Assembly (NCBI GenBank): GCA_963747775.1
Contig: CAVVGT010000003.1
Location: 735,544 to 799,543 of the forward strand
Direction: 5' to 3'
Length of the DNA: 64,000 bases
From: JAGVSZ01 sp963747775
Lineage (GTDB): Bacteria; Pseudomonadota; Gammaproteobacteria; Burkholderiales; SG8-39
Under the pieces are notes generated by a model. The model was not told where the DNA came from and did not search any database. It worked only from the letters and a program-made list of their open reading frames with translations. This document shows positions 34,212-43,566 of this stretch, piece by piece. Made by a program: the position numbers and the translations under genes. Each line of letters starts with the position of its first letter. The stretch's first letter is position 1.

Positions 34212-35777
34212 GTGGCGCACGAGCGGATCCTCATCCTCGACTTCGGCGCCCAGTACTCGCAGTTGATCGCGCGCCGCGTGCGCGAGGCGCACGTGTATTG
34301 CGAGCTGCACCCGCACGATGTGTCCGAGGCTTTCGTGCGGGATTTCAAACCGCGCGGCGTGATCCTGTCGGGCGGTCCGGCATCGGTGTACGAGAACGAG
34401 ACGCCGCGCGCGCCCGGTGCCGTCTGGGATCTGGGCGTGCCGGTCCTCGGCATCTGCTACGGCATGCAGACCATGGCAGCCCAGCTCGGCGGACGCGTGG
34501 AAGGCTCGAAGGTGCGCGAGTTCGGTTACGCCGAGGTGCGCGCCCGGGGCCACTCCAAGCTCCTCGACGGGATCCAGGATCGCACCAACGCCGAGGGTCA
34601 CGGCCTGCTCGACGTCTGGATGAGCCATGGCGACAAGGTGATCGACGTCCCGGCGGGATTCAAGGTGATCGCGAGCAATCCTTCGTGCCCCATCGCCGGG
34701 ATCGCGGACGAAGCGCGTGGGTTCTACGGTGTGCAGTTCCATCCCGAAGTGACGCATACGCGCCAGGGCGCGGCGATCCTGCGCCGGTTCGTGTACGACG
34801 TCTGCGGCTGCCGCGGCGACTGGAACATGGGGGACTACATCACCGAGGCGGTGGAGCGCATCCGCACCCAGGTGGGGAAGGAGGAGGTGATCCTCGGCCT
34901 CTCGGGGGGCGTCGACTCCTCGGTGGCGGCGGGGCTGATCCATCGCGCGATCGGCGACCAGCTCACGTGCATCTTCGTCGACACGGGCCTGCTCCGGAAG
35001 GACGAGGGCGCGCAGGTGATGGAAACCTTTGCCCGGCACCTCGGGGTGAAGGTCGACATGGTCGACGCCTCGGCGCGGTTCCTGCAGGCGCTCGAAGGTG
35101 TCGAGGATCCGGAGGAGAAGCGCAAGATCATCGGCCGCGAGTTCGTGCACGTCTTCCAGGCGGAGGCGGCGCGCCTCCCGAACGCCAAGTGGCTCGCGCA
35201 AGGCACGATCTATCCGGACGTGATCGAGTCCGCCGGCGCGAAGACCAAGAAGGCGCACACGATCAAGTCGCACCACAATGTCGGCGGGCTACCCGAGACG
35301 CTGCATCTCAAGCTGCTCGAGCCGCTGCGGGAGCTCTTCAAGGACGAAGTGCGCGAGCTGGGACTGGTGCTCGCGCTGCCCCGCGAGATGGTTTTTCGGC
35401 ACCCGTTTCCGGGTCCGGGACTCGGGGTGCGCATCCTGGGCGCGGTCAAGCGCGAGTACGCCGACCTGCTGCGCGAAGCCGATGCCATTTTCATCGACGA
35501 GCTCCGCGCTGCGGGCTGGTACGACACTACCGCGCAGGCGTTCGCCGTTTTCCTGCCGGTGCGCTCGGTCGGCGTGATGGGGGACGGACGGACCTACGAG
35601 CATGTCGTCGCGCTGCGCGCGGTGCAGACCACCGATTTCATGACTGCGCACGTGGCGCCGCTGCCGCAGGAGCTTCTCGCGCGCGTCGCGAACCGCATCA
35701 TCAACGAGGTTCGGGGCATCAACCGCGTCGTCTACGACGTCTCCAGCAAGCCGCCGGCCACGATCGAATGGGAGTAA
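34212..35777 (+). CDS. guaA: GMP synthase (glutamine-hydrolysing)
   Basis: Aminates XMP to GMP with glutamine as donor. The 521-residue protein starts at a GTG or the ATG-equivalent two codons into AHERILILDFGAQYSQLI, has the GATase Cys82 (LGICYGMQTMA), the PP-loop LSGGVDSSV of the ATP-pyrophosphatase domain and the dimerisation domain ending KPPATIEWE. Its last 65 coding bases (35703-35767) recur in diverged form at 38020-38084, marking this gene's 3' end as the left border of an inserted module. Confidence 0.97.
   Translation: MAHERILILDFGAQYSQLIARRVREAHVYCELHPHDVSEAFVRDFKPRGVILSGGPASVYENETPRAPGAVWDLGVPVLGICYGMQTMAAQLGGRVEGSKVREFGYAEVRARGHSKLLDGIQDRTNAEGHGLLDVWMSHGDKVIDVPAGFKVIASNPSCPIAGIADEARGFYGVQFHPEVTHTRQGAAILRRFVYDVCGCRGDWNMGDYITEAVERIRTQVGKEEVILGLSGGVDSSVAAGLIHRAIGDQLTCIFVDTGLLRKDEGAQVMETFARHLGVKVDMVDASARFLQALEGVEDPEEKRKIIGREFVHVFQAEAARLPNAKWLAQGTIYPDVIESAGAKTKKAHTIKSHHNVGGLPETLHLKLLEPLRELFKDEVRELGLVLALPREMVFRHPFPGPGLGVRILGAVKREYADLLREADAIFIDELRAAGWYDTTAQAFAVFLPVRSVGVMGDGRTYEHVVALRAVQTTDFMTAHVAPLPQELLARVANRIINEVRGINRVVYDVSSKPPATIEWE
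35703..35767 (+). repeat. guaA 3'-end repeat, left copy (inside guaA)
   Basis: This 65-bp stretch matches 38020-38084 at 56 of 65 positions without gaps. Most of the differences fall at third codon positions or give conservative changes. It is the functional guaA C-terminus (NEVRGINRVVYDV...). Together the two copies look like attL/attR-type borders of an element that entered at guaA. Confidence 0.75.
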
Positions 35778-35811
35778 ACGGGCCTTGGTCCGCGCGATAC
35801 CCAGTCACCCA

Positions 35812-36618
35812 ATGCGCCACCTGCCCATCCTGCTGGCCCTGTGGGTGACCCTCCATAGCCCGGCCCTTCGGGCTGCCTCGGACAGCGTGTTCCTCGAGGA
35901 GTTGACCTCGTCCGAAGTGGCCGATGCGCTCAACGCCGGGCGCACCACGATCATCATCCCCGTGGGCGGCACCGAGCAGAACGGCCCTCATATGGCGCTG
36001 GGCAAGCACAACGTGCGCGCGCAGGCGTTGGCGGGCAAGATCGCGGTTGCACTGGGAAACGCGTTGGTGGCACCCGTGGTGGCCTACGTCCCCGAAGGCC
36101 GTATCTCGCCGCCCACCGAGCACATGCGCTATGCCGGCACCATCTCCATCCCGGAAGAAACCTTCAAGAGTGTGCTCGACGCCGCCGCGCGCAGCTTCAA
36201 GCAGCACGGTTTCTTGGACGTGGTGCTGATCGGCGACAGCGGCAACTATCAGACCCAGCTCAAAGCCGTGGCGGATCGACTGAATCGCGACTGGGCAACC
36301 ACACGGGTTCGCGCCCATTTCATCGAGGACTACTACCGAGCTGCACAAGTCCCTTACGCCAGGGCGCTGCGTGCCAAGGGCCTGAGCGACGTTCAGATCG
36401 GCACGCACGCGGGCGCAGCCGACACCTCGTTGTTGATGGCGATCAATGCGGCGCTGGTCAGGTCTGATCGAATGCCCCGGGACGCTCGCGACGCCGCCCT
36501 GGTTGGCGTGGCAGGCGACCCCAGGGCCGCGACCGCGGAACTCGGACAGCTGGGCGTGGATCTGATCGTCGCGCAAAGCGTCGCGGCCATCCGCGCCGCC
36601 ACCGCTGCGCGGCGCTGA
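35812..36618 (+). CDS. Exported creatininase-family protein with altered metal site
   Basis: A 268-residue protein with a signal peptide (LPILLALWVTLHSPALRAAS) and the creatininase fold. The first metal motif of creatininase, EQHGPH...LGTD, reads here TEQNGPHMALGKHN: Glu55 is kept, but Asn57 and His66 replace the usual His and Asp; the NGHGGN motif is replaced by GDSGNYQ. Creatinine hydrolysis therefore cannot be assumed. An earlier in-frame GTG/ATG at 35785 would lengthen the signal peptide. It is the first gene of the module inserted after guaA and is followed 54 bp later by the beta-propeller gene. Confidence 0.82.
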   Translation: MRHLPILLALWVTLHSPALRAASDSVFLEELTSSEVADALNAGRTTIIIPVGGTEQNGPHMALGKHNVRAQALAGKIAVALGNALVAPVVAYVPEGRISPPTEHMRYAGTISIPEETFKSVLDAAARSFKQHGFLDVVLIGDSGNYQTQLKAVADRLNRDWATTRVRAHFIEDYYRAAQVPYARALRAKGLSDVQIGTHAGAADTSLLMAINAALVRSDRMPRDARDAALVGVAGDPRAATAELGQLGVDLIVAQSVAAIRAATAARR

Positions 36619-36672
36619 CCGCCCCTATTCTTAATAAGCCTCGAACCCCGTTTCAGTTTTCAGGAAATCATC

Positions 36673-37974
36673 ATGCTTCACAAACGACACGTGATTAGCG
36701 CGGCTGTTGCCTTCGGCGGTCTAGCCTCGGCGGCCTTATGGGTTGCCGCGCAGCCTACTGTGCCCGCTGCACGCCCGCCGGCGCCGGCCCCCGTCACGGT
36801 GGTCACCGTACCCGGCATGCCCAGCGTGCCCGATCCCAGCAACCTGTACAGCGAAGCTGGAGCCAACCGCTTGAGCCCAGCGGTGGCCGGGGCTCTGGAA
36901 CGGGTATATGTGCCCAATCACACTGCCAACACGGTCACGGTGATCGACCCCGCCACCCTCAAGGTGGTCGACACCTTCAAGGTCGGCATCAATCCGCAGC
37001 ACGTGGTGCCGTCCTGGGACTTGCGCACGCTGTGGGTCGGGAACAACGCCGAAGGCCGCACCGACGGCAGCCTGACGCCGATCGACCCGCTCACGGGGAA
37101 GCCGGGCAAGGCGATCCCCGTGGACGACCCCTACAACATGTACTGGTCACCCGACGGCAAGTACGCGATCGTGGTGGCCGAGGCCTACAAGCGGCTGGAT
37201 TTCCGTGACCCAGTCAGCCTAAAGCTCGCCTATTCGATCGCCACGCCGGGATGCAGCGGCATCAACCATGCCGACTTCTCCATCGACGGCAAGTTCGCAC
37301 TGTTCACCTGCGAGTTCAACGGCTCCATCACCAAGATCGACCTGGTGAACCGCAAGGTCTTGGGTACCCTCAAGCTGAGCCAATACTTCAATCGGCCCGA
37401 CGTGCTGGCCCTCATCGCCAAGCCCGGCAAGAAGCCCAAGTATGTGCCCGACCCGAGTCAGATCGGGGGCGAGATCTGCACCACGCCAGGCATGCCGCAG
37501 GACGTGCGCGCGTCGCCCGACGGCAAGCTCTTCTATGTCGCCGACATGATGGCCGACGGCGTGCACGTGGTCGACGGCGAGAGCTTCCAGCAGATCGGCT
37601 TCATCGCCACCGGAGTGGGCGCGCACGGCCTGTACCCCAGCCGCGACGGCAAGAGCTTGTACGTGGCAAACCGCGGCGGCAACGAGATTCGCGGCAAACC
37701 GAACGGCAAAGGCAGCGTGTCGGTCATCGATTTCGCCTCGGGCAAGGTCGTCAAGACCTGGCCCGTTCCCGGCGGTGGCAGCCCCGATATGGGCAACGTG
37801 AGCGCCGACGGCAAGTATCTCTGGCTATCGGGCCGTTACGACGACGTGGTGTACCGGTTCAACACCGACACCGGCGCGGTCGACAAGATCAAAGTCGGGC
37901 GCGAGCCACACGGCCTGACGGTGTGGCCGCAGCCGGGCCGCTACTCGCTGGGGCACACGGGGAATCTGAGGTGA
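36673..37974 (+). CDS. Secreted YVTN/YncE-family beta-propeller protein
   Basis: A 433-residue protein with a signal peptide (ISAAVAFGGLASAALWVAA), a Pro/Ala-rich linker and repeated propeller blades: RVYVPNHTANTVTVIDPATL, MYWSPDGKYAIVVAEAY, VRASPDGKLFYVADMMADGV, LYPSRDGKSLYVANRGG and VSADGKYLWLSGRYDDVVY. Such proteins are periplasmic or surface binding/scaffold proteins, and some bind metals or cofactors. It is preceded by a GGAAATCATC ribosome site. It is probably co-transcribed with the creatininase-like gene; together they form the cargo of the guaA-bordered module. Confidence 0.85.
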   Translation: MLHKRHVISAAVAFGGLASAALWVAAQPTVPAARPPAPAPVTVVTVPGMPSVPDPSNLYSEAGANRLSPAVAGALERVYVPNHTANTVTVIDPATLKVVDTFKVGINPQHVVPSWDLRTLWVGNNAEGRTDGSLTPIDPLTGKPGKAIPVDDPYNMYWSPDGKYAIVVAEAYKRLDFRDPVSLKLAYSIATPGCSGINHADFSIDGKFALFTCEFNGSITKIDLVNRKVLGTLKLSQYFNRPDVLALIAKPGKKPKYVPDPSQIGGEICTTPGMPQDVRASPDGKLFYVADMMADGVHVVDGESFQQIGFIATGVGAHGLYPSRDGKSLYVANRGGNEIRGKPNGKGSVSVIDFASGKVVKTWPVPGGGSPDMGNVSADGKYLWLSGRYDDVVYRFNTDTGAVDKIKVGREPHGLTVWPQPGRYSLGHTGNLR

Positions 37975-38019
37975 GAGGGAGGGGATTGAACCGGAGATGG
38001 CGCGAAAATCCGCATCTGG

Positions 38020-38084
38020 AACGAGGTTCGCGGCGTGAACCGCGCCATCTACGACGTCTCGCGCAAACCGCCGGCCGCGATCGA
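38020..38084 (+). repeat. guaA 3'-end repeat, right copy (remnant)
   Basis: Diverged second copy (86% identical) of the guaA tail; in frame it encodes NEVRGVNRAIYDVSRKPPAAIE. Weaker similarity to guaA continues just upstream (CCGCATC). After the repeat the frame does not end as in guaA but continues into a Crp-type HTH. Confidence 0.75.
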
Positions 38085-38346
38085 GTCGTACTCCGTGCAG
38101 ACATTGGCTCAACGCCTGGCCAATCGCCTTTTGATGCTGGCTGCGGACCATTCGGTGCCGACCGCGGCGGGGCGCAGGATCGAGCTCCGGCTCTCGCAGG
38201 AAACGCTGGCGCGGCTCATCGGGGCCACGCGCCAATGCGTGGCCCAGATCCTGAAGGCGTGGGAGCACGACGGGATCGTCAAGCAGCAGCTCGGGCGCAT
38301 CGTGCTGCTGAAGCAGGCCCGGCTGGAGGCGTTCGCCCGGCTGTAA
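38035..38346 (+). pseudogene. Chimeric ORF: GuaA tail fused to C-terminal HTH of a Crp/Fnr-family regulator
   Basis: Starting at a GTG 8 nt after a GAGG sequence, the 103-residue frame begins with 16 residues of GuaA C-terminus and continues with about 85 residues of a Crp-type winged helix: LANRLLMLAADHS, then LRLSQETLARLIGATRQCVAQI (recognition helix) and a wing ending GRIVLLKQARLEAF. The cyclic-nucleotide-binding domain of a full Crp (about 140 residues) is missing. Most likely a recombination remnant; a small DNA-binding protein is possible. Confidence 0.7.
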
Positions 38347-38464
38347 GAACCGGCTTGCCGGGATCTTCTCCGGCAGCCAGCGCTGCTCGGTATCCCGGGA
38401 ATCCAGGACCATGGACGCTCGCGATCGCGGTACGATTACCCGCAATTCTCGGAAGGAGACCGTG

Positions 38465-39256
38465 ATGAAGCTCGTCTCATCCCAGCCGAAGTCGCGCAAA
38501 GCCAAGGACATCCGGGTCGACAGCGCCGAATGGCGGATGCGGGTCGATCTGGCCGCTGCGCACCGGCTCGCCTTCGCGCACAACTTCAGCGAGGGGATCT
38601 TCAATCACCTCACCTGCACCGTGCCGGGCAAGCCGGGCCGCTATCTCCAGATCCCGTTCGGCCTGCACTGGTCCGAGATTATGGCGAGCTCCTTCCTGGA
38701 GGTCGGCTATGACGGCAAGGTCCTGCAGGGCGAGGGCGAGGCCGAGCAGTCGGGCTTCTGCATCCACGCGCCGATCCATCGTCTCATCCCCGACGCGGTG
38801 TGCGTGATGCACACCCACATGCCTTTCGCAAGTGCGCTCGCGCGGCTGGAGGATCCGACGATCAAGCCGATCGGGCAGACCGAATGCGGCCTGATGAGGC
38901 ATGCCGTCTACGACGAGCTCTATACCGGGCCGGCGTTCGACCCGGCCGAGGGCGAGCGGCTCGCGCGCGTGCTCGGCGACAAGAAGGTGATGCTCATGGC
39001 GAACCACGGCGCGCTCACCGTCGGACGGTCAGTGGCGGAGGCGTACGACCTGCTCTACTACCTCGAACGCGTCGCCCAGGTGCAGCTCTACGCGATGTGG
39101 ACCGGGCAGAAGCTGAAGACCCTGCCGCCCGCGGTCGTCGAGCAGACGATGCGCACGATCGGCGGACCGATGTACGGCGGCAAGCCGCACTGGGAGCATC
39201 ACTTCGACGCCCTCAAGCGCATGCTCGACCGGCGCGAGCCGGACTATCGGAACTGA
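38465..39256 (+). CDS. Class II aldolase/adducin family protein
   Basis: A 263-residue protein with the zinc-dependent class II aldolase fold: HNFSEGIFNHLTC at the N-terminus, the metal motif MHTHMPFASALARL, and MLMANHGALTVGRSVAEAYD supplying the third His. The substrate-loop sequences differ from those of fuculose and ribulose-phosphate aldolases, so the substrate is unknown; close relatives are often annotated only as aldolases in betaproteobacteria. The ATG was chosen for its GGAAGGAGA ribosome site. The gap of about 120 bp before it holds no other gene. Confidence 0.88.
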   Translation: MKLVSSQPKSRKAKDIRVDSAEWRMRVDLAAAHRLAFAHNFSEGIFNHLTCTVPGKPGRYLQIPFGLHWSEIMASSFLEVGYDGKVLQGEGEAEQSGFCIHAPIHRLIPDAVCVMHTHMPFASALARLEDPTIKPIGQTECGLMRHAVYDELYTGPAFDPAEGERLARVLGDKKVMLMANHGALTVGRSVAEAYDLLYYLERVAQVQLYAMWTGQKLKTLPPAVVEQTMRTIGGPMYGGKPHWEHHFDALKRMLDRREPDYRN

Positions 39257-39323
39257 GCGCGAGAGAGGATCACCATCCGCGGCGCAGCCGACCGCATGCG
39301 CGTAGCCCTACGAGGTCCATGAC

Positions 39324-39527
39324 GTGCGTGCCCGCGGTGACCGGCCGGCCGAGCCGCTTTACCGCTCGCGCTCGTTCTACCGGTGGACGGAGGCGCGCCG
39401 ACTCGAAGATTGGGCGGCCGGGGGCGCGCAGGCGTTCCGCGACCAGCTCGGGAAAGCCTGCGAAGCGATCGGCCTCGAGATCGGAACTGAAGTCGACGCG
39501 CGTTTCGAGCGGCGCGGATGGAAGTGA
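39324..39527 (+). CDS. Small conserved-looking protein of unknown function, possibly 5'-frameshifted
   Basis: A 67-residue frame (from a GTG) rich in Arg, Ala and aromatic residues (PLYRSRSFYRWTEARRLEDW). It ends inside the start of tadA (10-bp overlap), which suggests a real operon member. In the same frame a TAG sits just upstream (39303-39305); deleting one G there would join an ATG at 39296 to give MRVPYEVHDVRARG, a more natural N-terminus. I do not recognise the family. Confidence 0.5.
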   Translation: MRARGDRPAEPLYRSRSFYRWTEARRLEDWAAGGAQAFRDQLGKACEAIGLEIGTEVDARFERRGWK

Positions 39528-40006
39528 GCGGCGAGTCCCCGGACGATGTCGGCTTCATGCGTGCAGCGCTCGCATTGGCGAAGGAGGCGCGGCGCGCGGG
39601 CGAAGTTCCGGTGGGCGCGGTGGTCGTCGCCGACGGTGCGATCGTCGGCCGCGGCTTCAATGCCCCGATCTCGCGCCATGACCCCACTGGGCACGCCGAG
39701 ATCGCCGCGCTCCGCGATGCGGCCCGGACGCTCGGCAACTACCGCCTCCCCGGTTGCGACCTGTACGTCACGCTCGAGCCGTGCGCGATGTGCGCCGGCG
39801 CGATCCTGCACGCTCGCATCCGGCGCGTGGTGTTCGGCGCGCGCGACCCGAAGACGGGCGCATGCGGGAGCGTTGTCGATCTCTTCGCCGAACCGCGCCT
39901 AAACCACCACGCGACCGTGAGCGGCGGTGTGCTCGGCGACGAGTGCGGCGCACTGCTCTCCGGGTTCTTTGCGGACAAGCGCCGCGCCAATGCGGACGAT
40001 GCCTAG
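39518..40006 (+). CDS. tadA: tRNA-specific adenosine deaminase
   Basis: Deaminates A34 of tRNA-Arg(ACG) to inosine. The 162-residue cytidine-deaminase-fold protein has the zinc site GHAEIAAL (His59, Glu61) and LEPCAMCAGA (Cys89, Cys92), plus the dimer/anticodon-binding C-terminus KRRANAD. Length is normal. The 3' end overlaps the next gene by 8 bp. Confidence 0.96.
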   Translation: MEVSGESPDDVGFMRAALALAKEARRAGEVPVGAVVVADGAIVGRGFNAPISRHDPTGHAEIAALRDAARTLGNYRLPGCDLYVTLEPCAMCAGAILHARIRRVVFGARDPKTGACGSVVDLFAEPRLNHHATVSGGVLGDECGALLSGFFADKRRANADDA

Positions 40007-40487
40007 CATCCGAATCTCGATTCCGGGCCAGCGGCTCGTGTTGCTCGACGACGCCGGCCGGACAGTGCGGAGCTACGCGGTCTCGACCGCGCGGAACGGT
40101 CCCGGCGAGCGGCGCGGCAGCCACTGCACGCCGCGCGGCCGCCACATCGTGCGCGCCAAGATCGGGATGGATGCGGCGCCGAACACCGTCTTTGTGGGCC
40201 GGCGGCCGACCGGCGAGGTCTGGTCGCCCGAACTCGCCGCGCAGCATCCGGGTCGCGACTGGATCCTCACCCGCATCCTATGGCTGTCAGGCTGCGAACC
40301 GGGGTTCAACCGCCTCGGCGACGTCGACACGATGCGGCGCTACATCTATATCCACGGCAGCCCTGACGCCGAGCCGATGGGCGTGCAGGGTTCAATCGGC
40401 TGCGTGCGGATGCGGAACGCCGATATCGTCGAGCTGTTCGACCTCGTGCCGGCGGGGACGCCGGTCGAGATCCTCGGCGACGACTAG
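39999..40487 (+). CDS. L,D-transpeptidase (YkuD domain) without a signal peptide
   Basis: A 162-residue protein that is essentially one YkuD catalytic domain. Strands IRISIPGQRLVLLDDAGR open the domain and the active-site motif is YIHGSPDAEPMG...GSIGCVRM, with His119 and the nucleophile Cys135. Enzymes of this family cross-link or anchor peptidoglycan in the periplasm, but no signal peptide or membrane segment is visible. Overlap with tadA makes this start likely. The function as a transpeptidase is inferred from the intact catalytic residues. Confidence 0.88.
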   Translation: MPSIRISIPGQRLVLLDDAGRTVRSYAVSTARNGPGERRGSHCTPRGRHIVRAKIGMDAAPNTVFVGRRPTGEVWSPELAAQHPGRDWILTRILWLSGCEPGFNRLGDVDTMRRYIYIHGSPDAEPMGVQGSIGCVRMRNADIVELFDLVPAGTPVEILGDD

Positions 40488-40489
40488 CG

Positions 40490-41542
<1,053 letters not shown>

Positions 41543-41543
<1 letters not shown>

Positions 41544-43521
41544 CAGATCACCCGCTCGTTGCCGCCGTCGACCGGCACCTGCGCGCCGGTCGTCTTCGCG
41601 AACAGCGGGCCGCACATCTCCGCGGCCAGTTCGGCCACGTCGCGGCTCGTCACTTCGGTGCGCAGCACGTTGTTGGTCTTGTACTGCGTCGACCGTCATG
41701 CCGTAGTGGCTGCGCGCGCTCGGCGAGCACGTCCTCGGTCCAGATGCCGGTGTCGAACACGGCGTTCGGGTGCAGCGTGTTGATGCGGATGCCGTCCGCG
41801 CCCCACTCGAGCGCGGCGACGCGCGCGAGCTGGGTGAGCGCCGCCTTCGAGGCGGAGTAGGCCGCGGCGCCGGGGCCCGGCGCGGGCACGTTCTTGGAGC
41901 CGATCACGACCACGCGGCCGCCGCGCGGCGCGAGCTTGAGCAAGGGGTGGCACGCGCGCATCAGCGCGAGGTTGGCGTCGAGGTTGATCGACATCACCTT
42001 GCGCCACTCGTCTGCGGCGAGCTCGTCGATGCTCGCGGCCCGCGGCGAAGATGCCCGCGTTCAGCACCAGCATGTCGAGGCCGCCGAAGGCTGCGCCGTG
42101 CGCTCGAGCGCCGCGGCGATCGCCGCTTCGTCGGTCACGTCGCAGCGCAGACCGAGATAGTCGTCGCGACGGTGTCAGGTGCTCGACCGCGGGATTGACG
42201 TCGAGCCCGACCACCGCGGCGCCGCGCGCGAGCAGCGACTCGACGCCGGCCTTGCCGATGCCCGAAGCCGCGCCGGTCACCAGGGCGACCTCGCCGGCGA
42301 AGGGCGGCGGCGTGCCGCCCTTCTTGAGCTTGGCCTGCTCCAGGTCCCAGTACTCGACGTCGAAGATGTCCTGCGCGGGCAGGGCCTCGTAGCGCCGAGC
42401 GCCTCGGCGCGCAGGATCACGTCGATCGTGTGCTCGTAGATCTCCTCGACGATCCGGGCGTCCTTCGCCGTCCGCCCGAAGCTCGCAAGGCCGAAGCGCG
42501 GGTCGAGCACCACGCGCGGCGCCGGATCGAGCATGGTCCTTGCGCTCCTGGGCCTTCGGCTCGTGGCGCGCGAAGTAGTCGCGATACGCGGCGACGATAC
42601 CCGTCCACGTCCGCGCCGAGCATCGGCAGGCGCTTGGTGCGGATGACATGGTCGGGCGTCGCCGGCCCCTGCTGCGACAGGCGCGCCGCTTCCGGATGGC
42701 GGGCGAACGCAATGGTCCGGGCGCGTTGGGCGCACTCGCATCACCAGCGGGAAACCGGCCGCGCCGCAGACGCGTCGGCGCAGCTCGCGCGAGCGCGACG
42801 GCGTCGACCTCGGGTCGTGCCTGCTCGGCTCGGGCCACGGCCTTCCACGCGCGCCGCGATTCGAGGTACTCCTCGGCCCGGTCCACCAGCTCGATCATCC
42901 GGTCGTAGGATTCGCGGGCGGTGGCGCCGAAGGAGAACATGCCGTGATTCATCAGCACCATGCCGATGGTCCGCGGCGTCGCCTGGCGCGAACTCGCGCG
43001 CGACGGCCGGGCGAGATCGAAGCCGGGCATGACGTAAGGGATGACGACGACGGCGTCGCCGTAGATCTCGCGGATGCGCGCTTCGCCGTCGGGCGTGTTG
43101 GTGATCGCGAGCACCGCGTCGGCGTGCGTGTGGTCGACGAACCTGTACGGCAGGCAGCCGTGCAGGATCGTCTCGACCGACGGCGCCGGCGCGGTCGCGC
43201 GCGTCATGTGCGTGGCGAGCTCGTTCACCATCTCGCGGGTCGGACAGGCGCTCGAGCGGCGCGAGCCGCAGCAGGTGCTCGAGCCGCACCGGCGCGAACC
43301 CGGCGGGCTCGATGCGTCTCGAGGTCCCAGCCGCTGCCCTTGACGTAGAGGATCGTCTCGTCGTCGCCGAACAGGTTGCGCTCGCCGATCTTGACCGAGG
43401 TGTTGCCGCCGCCGTGCAGCACCAGCGACTTGTCGCGCCCGAGCAGGCGCGAGGTGTAGACGCGCTTGCCGAGCTCGCCCCGGAAGCTGTCGGCATCGGC
43501 GTCGCGCCAGAGGTTCTGCAT
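41543..43521 (-). pseudogene. Bifunctional class II aldolase/short-chain dehydrogenase, frameshifted (probable sequence errors)
   Basis: About 660 codons, the length of RhaD-type aldolase fused to an SDR. N-terminal half: KSLVLHGGGNTSVKIGERN, the zinc motif DHTHADAVLAITNTPDGEAR and MVLMNHGMFSFGATARESYD. C-terminal half: FAGEVALVTGAASGIGKAG (NAD-binding), the Asn-Ala-Gly motif LVLNAGI, YSASKAALTQLARVAALEWG (catalytic Tyr-Lys) and an end GGNERVI. Several frameshifts separate these. Relatives cleave rhamnulose-1-P and oxidise the aldehyde; coupling to mtnA suggests 5-methylthioribulose-1-P as substrate here. Confidence 0.85.
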
Positions 43522-43549
43522 CCGATCGGTGTCCGGCAGAAGAGCTGCG

Positions 43550-43557
43550 TATTATAA
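43550..43557. promoter_or_regulatory. Symmetric -10 element between divergent aldolase and GNAT genes
   Basis: TATTATA reads as TATAAT on the minus strand (43551-43556, 30 bp before the aldolase start) and as TATTAT on the plus strand (43550-43555, 11 bp before the GNAT start codon). The minus-strand reading fits a short leader; the plus-strand reading is too close to its ATG for a normal leader unless transcription is leaderless. Confidence 0.45.
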
Positions 43558-43566
43558 GGGCGGGAT

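Noticed and set aside
32967..35276. Open frame of about 770 codons antisense to guaB and guaA
   Set aside because: Mirror frame of two unambiguous housekeeping genes.
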